Assembly (NCBI RefSeq): GCF_049243985.1
Contig: NC_135372.1
Location: 94,789,318 to 94,853,317, forward strand
Source of the DNA: Paroedura picta
Lineage: Eukaryota; Chordata; Lepidosauria; Squamata; Gekkonidae
Length of the DNA: 64,000 nucleotides
Direction of reading: 5' to 3'
The number at the start of each line of letters is the position of its first letter. Position 1 is the stretch's first letter. Shown here one piece after another: positions 53,450-64,000 of the stretch. The position numbers and the translations under genes are program-made. The notes beneath the pieces were generated by a model. That model was not told where the DNA came from. It saw only the letters and a program-made list of their open reading frames with translations, and did no database searches.

Positions 53450-54150
53450 AACGCAGTTGACGTCTGACCCATCCAGCAGCTGCACTGGGCACACAACAAG
53501 GGGCGGGGCGACATTGCCCTAGCTAGTGGGATGGTGTCAGTTTTCTTCTCTCCGAGCAAAGTATGCCGCGATGGCTCGGGCTGTGCGTCAAGAAATGCTC
53601 CTCTTCCCCCAGCACGAGCTGTTGGTAGGAGAGCCTCTTGCTTCGTCGCAGCTCGAGCGCGCAGGAGGCCGAGGCGCGCAGAGAGAGACCCCCTCCCCGT
53701 GGTGTCCTTACCTTCCGCAGGCTGATCGACCCCCCGCTTTACAGGCCAAGCCACCAAGCGAGCGAGCGGATTTCCAGAGCCCCTCTTTGCACCGCTTGCC
53801 GCGGTTTCGCAAGACCGAGCGAATGGCCGGTCGTCTCACTAGTGGGCGGACGGGAGGCAGGGCGGAGACAGGCCTGCGCGCCTCGATTAGACGCCACCCG
53901 CACGGCGGCCTCTCCCTGGTTTGCGTGGCAGGCCGCCGAAGAAGGGCCGAGCTCCCCTTTCGAAAGCGGGCTTGATGCGCGGTTCCCCGGGCGCTGAATC
54001 CTCGCCGAGAAGGAAGCCGCTTCCCGGTCCCCGGGAGGAATAGCAGCTGCTTAAGGTTGCCGCGCTTCTCCCTCCTCCCGCTGTCTCTCTTCCCTCCTTG
54101 GGGCAGAGGGCCACATCATGGGGTGTAGCCTGCGGGTGCTGCTCCTAGTT
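53450..54150. promoter_or_regulatory. Orphan CpG island, probable promoter of an unrecognised gene
   Basis: A sharp block of GC- and CpG-rich sequence in an AT-rich region. No transposon ends frame it. Frames open on both strands (for example plus 53526-53975) by composition. No first exon of a known gene was recognised. By position it could serve UNC5CL or a lineage-specific transcript. Confidence 0.65.
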
Positions 54151-54512
54151 CCTAGGTCAGCCTTTCTAATATCGCCACATTCTTTTCAAACTGGCCCTTT
54201 TGTGGATGCTCTTGGTGGGGATCTGAAACGCTGCAGTGCGTTTTGAATTGCTGAGGTTCTTTTCAGCAGAACTGTTGTCAGGCATGTCTCAGCCAAAGTT
54301 AGCCTAAGTGGCTTGAATGAATAATGACAATACAAATCCATGTTAAGTGCAAATAAAAGTTATAGACCCCCGCTGTCACAAGGGGTTGCACTGAGCTGTA
54401 AAGACTCATTCACTTTGTCTATGGATAGTTAGCAAATTTTTATAGGCCAGAATAGGACCAATGCAGCCAGATGGGATATAATACTATTGTTGTAGCCCAG
54501 AATTAGTCTTAT

Positions 54513-54734
54513 ATGTTATTGCAGATGAGTGGTACTGAAGAAAATTATTTTGTGAAAGGGATTTGCTTTAAAGAGCAGATGTCCAGCTGCTGTGATTCCA
54601 ACAAGCTTCCTGAAAGTGCCATCAGCTCCCTTCATGCAGCTGTCAGACTGAAGTGGCAAATGAAAAATGTGTACATCAATCCAAGGATAATCATCTGGAT
54701 ACTGTTCCATTGCTTGTTGCCAAAAAGCTCTTGA
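54513..54734 (+). other. Unrecognised ORF preceded by a splice-acceptor-like sequence
   Basis: ATG at 54525 follows TATGTTATTGCAG and opens 69 codons (MSGTEENYFVKGICFKEQM..) to a stop. The opposite strand is also open over the same bases for about 104 codons. No homology recognised. It may be part of an unknown repeat or a chance frame. It lies 400 bp to the right of the orphan CpG island. Confidence 0.2.
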
Positions 54735-54739
54735 GCCAG

Positions 54740-56035
54740 CCAGCCAGCCAGCCATGTCATTCAAAACTATTGCTACTTTATATGACATTGGTGAAATGCA
54801 AAAACACCAATGTTGCTGATCTGGGAGCAATAGTTTTGCCTCCCCCCTTCTTCACATAGCTACTATGAAGACCACAGTGTCATGTCCGGGCACTTAAAAC
54901 TGAGGACCAGTTTAGCAGATGCACATCTGAACCTGATGCATGGTAAAAAAAAAATTGTTGCCATTTGGTAAGATGCTATAGATAACAGGTCTAGTTCTCA
55001 ATGTGATCTGTGGTTCACCCCAGTACAGACTGTGGACAGAGGACTGTGGACAGAGGAATTATGTTATATATATATATATATATATATATAACATAATTAA
55101 TCTTGTTATCTGTTATTTGATGTACCCTGCTCTTTGAATTTATTAATAATTATTAATATCCTGCACATAGAAAATTATTGCACTAAGCCAGAATATAACC
55201 CCCTGACTTCCAGCTCAGAGGATTATTTATTTATTTATTTATTTATTTATTGGACATGGAAATTTCATTATGTGAAGTACAATTCAGGCACAAACTAAGC
55301 ATCTCAGAGAGAGTGAAACAGCAGAGGACATGGAAGGCTGATGATCTGATCTCGCAGAGTTTTTCATTTTACTTGCAGCAGTTGGGATAGGCAGAGGCAA
55401 ATGATAGGTGGATAGTACTGCTTTGCTATTTTTAACTCTAAACTTTGCTATTTTTAACTCCTGTTCAAGTTTAGACCAACAAGAAAAAACTTATAGGTGT
55501 TTGTTATGGCTCAGGCTGCAAGGAGAAGATTCAGAAAACTGAACTGAAATATCAGGTCTTGTAGTAATATTTATTTATTTAGATTTCTATACCGCCAATA
55601 GAAAGTAGCATTGTACAGAGCATTCTCTTGCATTACTGTTTTTTTCCTTATCCTACAGAAAAATGTTACACTAATTTCATTATGACTCAAGGTGTCTTAT
55701 AAATTATAATTTTAAAATCCCTATTTACAACAACAAAATAACCCCCAAATGGCCCCCTCTCTCCAAAAGATACCTGTAGCTTATGCCCCATTAAAAGCCC
55801 TAGCAAATAAAAAGGATTTTCTGTGCCTCCTAAAATTTCTAAAGAGGTACCTTCCTTGCCTTCTCATGGAGCTCCTTCCACAAAGTGGGAGTGGCACTGC
55901 GGGAGGCACAGACTCCATCTTATGCGAAACACAATAACTCAAGAGTTAGTGTATGGGAACATATGAGAAGAAATGGTCCTTTAGATATGTAACCCTTAGG
56001 CTATGAAGAACATAACCTTGAGTGAACTGGACTCC
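54740..56035. repeat. Intergenic with microsatellites
   Basis: A (TA)n tract at about 55065-55091 lies inside the mirror TTATGT..ACATAA, and a (TTTA)n tract lies at about 55221-55250. No genes were seen. Confidence 0.7.
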
Positions 56036-57115
56036 CCTTTATGTATGGAGGCCCAGGTAATGAATGTTGCTTGCCAGACTTTCTATCATCTTTGCCAGGT
56101 GTAGCAACTATTACATTACCTGTCAGTGCTGACCTAGCCACAGTGATCCATGCAATGGTCACCTCCAGACTAGACTTCTGCAACTTGCTCTATGCAGAGA
56201 TACCCTTGAGGCTGCTCTGGAAATTCCAACTGGTCCTGAGTGCAGCAGCACAGGTGATCACAGAAACCCAGTGAAGAGCAGATATTTGAACTGTGCTCTC
56301 CCAGTTGCACTGGCTGCAAATTGAAGACTGGGTCAAATTCAAGGTTTTGGTTATTGCCATTAAAGTCCTAAACAATCTGGTACCCTCAAACTTACTGGAC
56401 TGCTTCTTCCCATATATCCCCCTCAAAGCACTTAAGATCCAGAGAACAAAGTCTGCTCAAGATCGCTGGCCCCAAAGATATCAAACTGGCTGCAATTAGG
56501 GCTAGGGACTTTTAAGCCCCAGCCCCAACCTGGTGGAACACTCTTCCTGGGGAGATCAGGACCATGCAGGACCTTGGACAGTTCCACAGGGCCTGCAAGT
56601 CAGAGATGTTCTCCCAGGCTTATAGTAGAGGCCTAAAACGGTGTCAGAATCCTGGCCTCCTTGTTCAAAACATCAGCCAAATTCTCACCTGAATCCAAAA
56701 CCTTTATCTATGTTAATCCTCCCGCTATAAGCAATAGAAGCTGTAAAAACTGTTTAAGGGACCTCTTGTTGTTAGGTGCGAAGTCGTGTCCGACCCATCG
56801 CGACCCCATGGACAATGATCCTCCAGGCCTTCCTGTCCTCTGCCATTCCCTGGAGTCCATTTAAGTTTGCACCTACTGCTTTAGTGACTCCATCCAGCCA
56901 CCTCATTCTATGTCGTCCCCTTCTTCTTTTGCCCTCAATCTCTCCCAGCATTAGGCTCTTCTCCAGGGAATCCTTCCTTCTCATGAGGGACCTCTTATGG
57001 ATTTTAATATATAATTTTGTATAGTATTATTTTATTATTTTAAAAATGTTACCCACTGTGAGCCTTTGGGGAAGAGCAGACTATGAATGAATTGTTATTG
57101 TTATTATTGGAGTTC
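56036..57115 (+). repeat. L2 LINE, 3' part, with a Bov-B insertion
   Basis: The plus strand reads TSRLDFCNLLYAEIPL, QLVLSAAAQVI, LHWLQIEDWVKFKVLV, LNNLVPSNLLDCF and a 3' UTR ending GTGAGCCTTTGGGGAAGAGC and a TTATTG tail. It is broken at 56768-56985 by Bov-B; the L2 sequence resumes after the duplicated target. Confidence 0.86.
56768..56985 (-). mobile_element. Bov-B (RTE) 3' end with C-terminal coding piece
   Basis: The minus strand encodes SLEKSLMLGEIEGKRRRGRH and RMRWLDGVTKAVGANLNGLQ, AEDRKAWRIIVHGVA, the Bov-B ORF2 C-terminus, then the 3' tail ending CCTAACAAC. Flanked by AGGGACCTCTT at 56757-56767 and 56986-56996, an exact 11-bp duplication. A 5'-truncated insertion into the L2 above. 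Confidence 0.95.
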
Positions 57116-58734
57116 TTCGGTGATAGCTTAGAGCTAAATCATTTTCTGTGCACTTGGAGCCCCAAGCTACCACTAGAGACTTCACCAATCAGATTATTGG
57201 CAATAGCTGGAGGCTGAGAGTCCTTTTATTCCAAGCTATTGCTGAGCCACTCCCTCCCCTTCAAGCCAGGAGATGGGTGGTGACTTAGGACTCCCAGCAG
57301 CCATCTCCTTTCACCTGGCCAGCCAGGTCATCATTGGTGACCAGGAATTGAAAGCATGTAGCACATATTTTTAGTTCCAAGAAACTGTTAACCACTCAGC
57401 TAGTAGGCCTAGTGGCATACCAAGGTTGGGGCACAGACAGAAGAAGTCAGCTGCAAAGCCAAGCGGAAGCCCTGCAGAGGAAAGCACCACCTAACTCCAT
57501 CCACATTCTAAAAGCTCTTGGTGGGTTCCAGCAAACTTGCTGGGGACCCCTGAGTTAGATCCTATTTAGATGTATAGTGTGTGTATGTGAAATAAAATGT
57601 CCACATATATTGAAAGGCCAAATTAATTATGGAGATACCTGGGTTAGGTTTGGGTAAATGTAGGAAGAGAACTTTTAATCCAAACTTTATTAAGTTTATT
57701 CACTTCTGACTAGGAGAAACATCTTCAGCATATTATGATGGTTTTGTGTGCAATTTTTGGAATTTCTTGCACAGAAAGTGAAAGAAGGCCAGAACTGCAT
57801 ACACAGTATAAAAGTAAAACACATAAAACATGAGGCCTGGAGATAACAAAGGATAATATGTTATGAAACAGAATGTTCCTTATTTTAATGGAGGTACATG
57901 GAGGCAAATCCAGCCTAAATCAGCTTTGCTTGCGGAGTTGTTTTTGGCTGAAGGATGCTGGCTACAAAGTAGGCAGGGCGAGTCCTTGGCTCTCATCCAC
58001 AGCGAAGTCTCTTCATATCATGCAGTGCCAAACAGATGGCAGATGCAGTCATTTTGACAGTGCTGCCCCGGTGACTGGGGAGTGGGCCATTCAGAATCCT
58101 ACACTGGCACTGTAAATATGAGCCATCCTGGAGGCCCTTGCATTCTTCTGTGCAGATAGATGCTGCTGTAGCATTTAAGTGCCATTGGGCAGTTGGTAAA
58201 GTTGCTCACATTACTAGCTGCAAGAGCCCCACTCCCTCTGTCAGTCCAGGCTGCAGCTGGAGAGAGAAGGCCCAGAGTTTCACTGATGGAAAATGCTAAT
58301 TTCTTTGCAGGTGCAAGCCAGAATAAGGATTCCAGAGCAGCAGAGGCACACACTGCTGAAGAGGCATATGGGGAAGAAGCAGCCCTCAATTTCCTTAAGT
58401 TAAAATTTGGGACTTTCTCCCCCCCCCACTTGTGTTGATGGATGGTGCTTGCAAAAATTTGCCTTTGTGCTGAGTGCTCTTCCTGAAGGGCACTGAAGAT
58501 CCTGTTTCTCTAAATGATGACATGTTCATAGACATTATCATTCAGTTTTATCTTCAATTGTAAAGTTTCCCCCCTTCTAACTGTTTCATTATCATCACTA
58601 GCTCTGAGTGCATTTTGCCCACTTGGAAATCAACACATTATTTCATTTGGAGATCCCCCTCTTTGGTTCTAAGATAAAGCAGGGGAGGGGGAGAAATAAA
58701 CCTGACAGCACAGCTTGCAATCTTTATTCTTGGA
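57116..58734. other. Intergenic, nothing recognised
   Basis: Several short frames; none has a known product or convincing splice signals. Confidence 0.4.
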
Positions 58735-58835
58735 AAGGAGCAAGAGTCCAGTAGCACTGACAAAATTTGTGGCAGGCATCTTCTAGTGAACCAGAAGACA
58801 CGTCTTGAACCTCTCTGCACAATTTTGGGCTAGAA
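58735..58835. repeat. Family X repeat, copy 5
   Basis: AAGAGTCCAGTAGCACTGACAAAATTTGTGG, then CATCTTCTAGTGAACCAGAAG: the family module in short form. Confidence 0.45.
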
Positions 58836-59486
58836 GGGAACAACAGAGAATGATGCTTGCTGTTACGGGCCTGCAGTAAAGGAGGGCAGGGATGCCTGAT
58901 CTCCGTTTCCTGAGTCACTGTCCACATCTTCAGCTAGAATGGGAGTCCCACCTGTCCTTATACCTGGTAGAGTGGAGTGATTTCTGATGCTGAATGACAA
59001 TAGCAGGCATTGGTAATGAGACAGGAAACGTAGGCCTTAGTCCAGTCCAGGGGGATGCATTGTCTTGAGCTTCATTCTCAGTTGCAATTCAATACTCTCT
59101 CTTTCTAATCATTTTCTTGTAAGAAAACTGCTACTCTCAGGACAGCAACTGAACCTTCTTAGGTCAGCAACCGAATGTCCTGGAACCTAATGATGTTCCC
59201 CCTCTGGTAGATACCTGGTTTTTGAACGTTATGGCTTCTAATGTCAGACTTATGTTCATTTATTCTTTGCATCCTCCTGGACTGATATGAGACCTAGGTT
59301 TCCTGTCTTATTGCCAACCTCCCCATGCCTGCTACCTCTCTGCACAGCACACCTACTCCAATCAAGCCTGCCAATGCCATTCAGCATCTGAAGTCACCTA
59401 TACCTGGCATATTTTATGGCACACACAGCCTGGCCTGACAAAGTGCCGTTTATGTCAGATCTAGCCTTCTCAATGAGATTCATCGA
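58836..59486. other. Intergenic, nothing recognised
   Basis: No supported feature. Confidence 0.4.
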
Positions 59487-59712
59487 TCTGTAAACCGCTC
59501 CGCAGAGCGGTAAAAATAAAGCCCTAAGAGCTGTGTGGGCGGAGAAAGGGGTGGGGCCTGTCGTGATAAAAACTCAGAGGGGCCAATCAGGAGCCGCAAA
59601 GCTCCTTTCTCACTCCCATCCCTCTTTCTCTCTTCTACCTTCCTTTCCTTCCTTATTCCTCCAAATCCACTAGCTCCCGCTGTATTTTAGCTTCAGCGGG
59701 CTTAATTTCTAG
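59487..59712 (+). mobile_element. Helitron-like non-autonomous element C
   Basis: 5' end A|TCTGTAAACCGCTCCGC at 59487. The 3' end has a 7-bp stem (CCCGCTG 59676-59682 with CAGCGGG 59694-59700), 8 bp, then CTAG at 59709-59712 followed by T. The 5' 100 bp match element B. At 226 bp it is the shortest copy and carries almost no foreign core, so it approximates the bare element. Confidence 0.82.
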
Positions 59713-62146
59713 TTTATTTATAATTCCACTTGTATACTGCTGCTCCCAGCAAGCTGGCTTGCAGCAGTTCACAACTTCTAAAACATCACATAACTTCTAA
59801 AGCATCTCAACATTCCCATCATACCATAAACCATACCCTTACAGTTAAACAATTAAGATGGCGGTAATAAACATGTACTTCTCCCCTATATACTCATAAC
59901 CAAGGCATCGGCAGGGCTACAGCACCATATCGTTAGATGGAAAATGAATACAGGGAATAAATGTCCTCCATTCAGACCTGGTCTCATACTGGGCCCAGGA
60001 ACCACTGGTTTAGACATCGCAGGTTGCTTCTGAACAGAAACTGGATTCTTACTAATCCATTTAGGAGATATCTGATTCTTTATTAAGATGCAAGCGATTC
60101 ACCCTGCTTTGTTTCAGCTATAACCCCAAGGTTTCTTTGGAAGGAGGCCTGTATTTCAATGATCTGATAGACCAAAGGGAATGAGAAAAACTGCACCAGA
60201 CAAAATCCCCTTTCAATACCTTTGCCCATTGCCTCAAGTCACTCTCTCAGCCTTCTTTTCTTCCATATGCAATGACATTTGGATCAAAGAAAGTAAAGAA
60301 ATTTACTGGATCCTGTTTGCTGAGTCGTATTGTAGGAATAAAGTAGGACTCCTACATTTTCGCTCCAAGCAAGGATTAGATAACGGTTGCCTAAGAATCA
60401 CATCCAGTTTTTGGGAAGAAAGTCTGAAGGGTCAAACCCCCTTTCCCCACACTGCACAGCCTCGATTCAAATGAGGAGCTGCCTGTAACTGCTATGTGCC
60501 CTTTACAGACAAATGGCAATTCATGATCTTCAGGTCTGTATGTGCAACAGGAACACAATAGCCCTTGGCTTTCCAGGCTTCCAGGGCCTGGAATAGAGCA
60601 AGTTCCTGGATGACAAGGAGGATCTTGTGTTACCAGGAACAGCCAGCACAGAGCATTGTGCTTGGTGTCACCACAGCCATCTAGCATGTGGCCAGTGAGA
60701 CAGAAAATGACTCCTAGATGTCTAGAATTGCCTCTCCATGCTCAGATTGCTATGCACAGGGGGGGGGGGGGCTCTGGGCATGTAAGATCCCCGTCCACTA
60801 CATAAACTGCTAATGACACAATTTTTAAAATATTTCAGCCTTTTTAGATTTCCCTTAGCTGCCTCCAATGCCTTCTTGCTCATGTCTCTCTCCCCCAGGA
60901 TAGCCTCTTTAAAATCCCTCATGGATGGAAGGTGATGTGATTTTTGACGGATTACAAAGCTACCAAAAACAACAGAGACTGACTTTGGAGATATGTTTTC
61001 CCACTAATATATTTTTTATTTAAAGGGCCACAGGTGCATTTTTTTCTTTCCCTTGCTTATTATTGGTGAATGAATTAAACTGAGAGCTTGAATTAGGGTA
61101 ATAAATCCTGGTGTGTTATAGAGGCAGCTGCTACTTTTCTAAGAGCCACATATTTTTTGTTACCATTTAACCTTTTGCTAAACAAAGAGAGAGAAAGCAC
61201 ATGGGTGTTCGGGGGCAGCAGGTGCAAGCTGGTAGCATTCTCTCTGGGTCTGTCCTCGATGCCTCCTAAACCTGCTATGAGACAGAAAGATTAACAATAG
61301 AACCGTGATCTCACTCAGGACTGCAGTGCAGAACTCATTTGCCTCTTGGGAATGTGTTCAGCATTGTCATTCTGCAGAGATGGGTTTGGTAGAGACATGT
61401 TGGCTCTAGCTTTCTCCGCCCTGGGCCAGTGCTTCCTTTCAGTCTGGGCAGAAATGTTGAGGGAAGGTGTGCTTGTGTCTTACAACTCTGTTTTCCCTGC
61501 CATTCCTGTGGCCTTTGCAGACAGAATTCAAGAGCTTTCCCACCCCACAGAGCATGAAGCCATGCTGCTCCTTCAGCATCTCTTGGCTGCAGACATTCCA
61601 TTAGCTTTTTTTCATTCACCTGGGAGTTCCCAAGCCAGCCACCAGCACCATCTTATGACTATGCAGTTTAACTGGCTACATCAATCCTTTTTCATTTTCA
61701 GTTTCTTTCATGGATTCTGCATACCAGAAGTGTGGGAGATCCTTATTCTTAGATTAAGAAAAGCAGCTGTGAAACCCATATTCCTGCTGTTCTTTCATTC
61801 TACCTTATACAAAAAGGAATATGTTCCTCCCATCTCCTTCCCATTTGGAAAAGTGTTGTCCTTGCACACTTCATGCTATCCTGCATTTCTACAATAGCAA
61901 CACTGTGCCTGTTGGGATTTTAGCAATATCTTCAAAGCTTCTGCAATGTTTTAGGAGGACAACCATTGAATATGGTTCTGTGGTGAAGGCGATCTAGCCA
62001 TGCCCTGATGGAACAGAGGCCCCACAGCTGATGTGCTGAGTCACCACATTGCAAAAAACATGATTTTCATTTCTCATGTACCAAGCCTGGATGCCAGCTG
62101 ACATGAGTAATCCCCTCGGGTTCTACTGGGCTCCGAGAGCATCGTC
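59713..62146. other. Intergenic, one long uncharacterised frame
   Basis: Contains an open frame from ATG 61352 to stop 61897 (about 181 codons, MCSALSFCRDGFGRDML..). It has no recognised domain and is rich in Phe/Leu/His. A second frame at 60181-60474 is also unrecognised. Both are probably chance. Confidence 0.3.
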
Positions 62147-62154
62147 ACCTACAC

Positions 62155-62291
62155 CAGGGGTAGTCAACCTGTGGTCCTCCAGATGTTCATGGATTACAAT
62201 TCCCATGAGCCCCTGCCAGCATTTGCTGGCAGGGGCTCATGGGAATTGCAGTCCCTGAACATCTGGAGGACCACAGGTTTGACTACCCCTG
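62155..62291. mobile_element. Palindromic hAT MITE, copy 2, with perfect 8-bp target duplication
   Basis: Arms CAGGGGTAGTCAACC and GGTTTGACTACCCCTG around the centre CCAGCATTTGCTGG. Flanks ACCTACAC at 62147-62154 and 62292-62299, exact. The 8-bp duplication with CA-starting ends assigns the family to hAT. Confidence 0.94.
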
Positions 62292-62299
62292 ACCTACAC

Positions 62300-63014
62300 C
62301 ATTGGCTGCAAAGCAGAAAACCATGCTGGCTTCTATAAAGCCTTGCATGTACAAAGGAAGGTCTTCCACAACAACAGCTCAGCTTTCCCAATAACAGTTT
62401 AATCATTTCGATTACCAACATAAATTTCTCACAGCTATTTAGAGCAAAAGAAACCCCTTGAAAATGTGCGAGTCAGAACCAGCTTTGTTTGCATATATCT
62501 TTTATTTGGAAATATATATTACAACTGCTACGATTCATCATTCATTTATTGCCAAGTGTACCTGAACCTGGCACCATACAGTTTATAAGTACATAAAAGA
62601 TGCTACTCTCCAGTAAGTCAACCCAGTGCGTTCCCCATTGATATATTGTGCAATGAATGCGTAAGACTGCTCCTTTGCCTATATAAAGAGACTCGTTTCT
62701 CATATCCCCAAGCACAGTAGCACCACTATGTCCTCCCCCCAGTGGAGGGGTCCTTTCCTTCTATGATGGAGGTAGAACAGAAAGTGATTGGCTTTTCTTT
62801 TAATGCATAATTAAGGCTTGTTCTTGTATACTAAATTATTTAACCAGGTCTACTAGAAGGGCTTCCCCTTACACATTTGGTGTTTTGAGAACAGAAGGGG
62901 GAGAATAACTGGTAGAAGTGCATATTAAATTAAATATTGTAGACAGGTAAAAATTAAATCTAAAACCAGTGTTCAACAAAAGATCCCTTTTCTCCAGTAA
63001 GCTCTTCCAAGGAT
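62300..63014. other. Intergenic, nothing recognised
   Basis: AT-rich. No supported feature. Confidence 0.4.
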
Positions 63015-63245
63015 GAATTATCCACAATAAGTGGCTCTGTGGCAGAGCATCTGCTTTGCACGCACAAGGTCCTTGGTTCAAGACCCAACATCTCCATTTA
63101 GAAGGGCCAATTAGTAGGTGATGTGAAAGACCTCTGCCTTGGATCCTGGAGAGTGACTGCTGGTCAGAGGATACAGTCTTGATGTACCAAGGATCAGGCT
63201 TGGTATACGGCAGTTTGATGTGTAGTTGCTCCAGTGCCACTTAGA
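63015..63245 (+). repeat. tRNA-derived SINE of a second family
   Basis: Box A-like GTGGCTCTGTGGCAGAGC (63031-63048) and box B-like GGTTCAAGACC (63075-63085), then GGTGATGTGAAAGACCTCTG and GGAGAGTGACTGC, ending TGGTATACGGCAG. The body differs from the 47-kb SINEs. No CCA end or intact cloverleaf, so not a tRNA gene. Confidence 0.78.
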
Positions 63246-64000
63246 GAAACATTATTATTAATTAAAATAATTATATATCAACAAAAGTAAGCAGCTTGAG
63301 GACTGCAGCACAGAAGTGGCTCTGGGAGATGGTTATTTCCTCTGGAGATTCACAAGACTGACAGCTGTTCTGGAGTTAGGCAAATGAGGGGTGTGCTATA
63401 CATTCAGCTATTTCTCAGCTGAAATTACACTTCCAATTTGTTGCTTGGTCTGAAACAGCAAAAGGCATGCCCAAAGTGTTGTGAAAGAACTGGATTTGCG
63501 GGGGGTGGGGTGGGGTAGTATATATCTGGTCTCCAAAGATCAGGTCTACGGTCACTGCTTTCAATGTGACAACAGTGGCCGTACACCTAGCCTTTGGTGG
63601 GAGGACTGGTCTATAGATCCCCGGTGTTCCTCCTGACCCCCCCCCCCGCAGTCCCATGACCTAACATGGATTCTTAAAATGTCTCAATGCTCCTGAAATG
63701 TTGGGATAACAGCAAACATACCCTTCTCTGAAAGGCCAACCTGAAATTAAAGCTTTTGTTTTTGAAGCACATCCCCCTAGTCCAGGCTACTGGAAACATA
63801 AAAAAAATGTAGTCCCTTTGAATACCTGGAGACACTGTATGGAAATAAGCAGTCTATACAAATATAATATAAAGCAAGGGAAAGTGACTCACAGCTATAT
63901 TATGGCTTCAAGTACACATGCAAAAACCAAACAGAAGCTTCCTCCCCTGTACCTCAAGGAGTTCTGGTCGCTGAGGTCCCTCCTCCCCCTGCAGAAAAGC
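63246..64000. other. Intergenic to the window end, nothing recognised
   Basis: No exon of UNC5CL or other gene recognised. Confidence 0.4.

Noticed and set aside
53526-53997. ORFs of 119-149 codons in the orphan CpG island
   Set aside because: Several frames on both strands are open at once. Arg/Pro/Ala-rich products are expected from CpG islands. The island itself is retained as a feature.
1-64000. LTR retroviruses, Polintons or other virus-like elements
   Set aside because: No LTR pair, tRNA primer site, or gag/pol/env-like block was recognised. All RT-like sequence seen belongs to non-LTR LINEs.

Overview
The window looks like a squamate reptile (lizard or snake) autosomal region. It has vertebrate genes with GT-AG introns in a generally AT-rich background. 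The repeats are typical of squamates: Bov-B and L2/CR1 LINEs, tRNA- and 5S-rRNA-derived SINEs, and many hAT-, Harbinger- and Helitron-type DNA elements. The species cannot be named from the sequence alone.

Four host genes are supported by translated exons. NFYA (minus strand, N-terminal exons only; the rest lies left of base 1) and OARD1 (plus strand, complete, 5 coding exons, 150 aa) sit head to head across a CpG island at about 7.87-8.66 kb. That island holds four CCAAT boxes and one perfect NRF1-type palindrome. APOBEC2 (minus, 2 coding exons, 222 aa) lies at 19.2-29.4 kb and TSPO2 (minus, 3 coding exons, 163 aa) at 42.8-48.3 kb. The order NFYA-OARD1-APOBEC2-TSPO2 and the relative strands match human 6p21.1. 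The next human gene, UNC5CL, was not found. A second CpG island at about 53.45-54.15 kb may be the promoter of an unrecognised gene.

Layout: 1-8.3 kb NFYA introns with CR1, L2 and two hAT copies; 8.3-9.4 kb shared promoter and OARD1 leader; 9.4-15.5 kb OARD1, with a LINE carrying a hAT insertion in intron 3 and a Helitron-like element in intron 4; 15.5-19.2 kb intergenic; 19.2-29.4 kb APOBEC2, whose 9.5-kb intron holds two hATs, a Harbinger-like element and an L2 tail; 29.4-42.8 kb intergenic with a 1-kb Helitron-like element, another hAT and a 5S-derived SINE; 42.8-48.3 kb TSPO2; 48.3-64 kb repeat-rich intergenic DNA with the second Harbinger-like copy, nested Bov-B/CR1/L2 insertions and palindromic hAT MITEs.

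No new gene system was found. The most useful results are the exact target-site signatures of many mobile elements, the three-member Helitron-like family with unrelated GC-rich cores, the NF-Y sites in the promoter of the NF-YA gene, the ancestral-looking TSPO2 and the orphan CpG island. The genes do unrelated jobs (transcription factor, ADP-ribose hydrolase, muscle APOBEC, translocator protein), so the cluster reflects conserved gene order and not a shared pathway.
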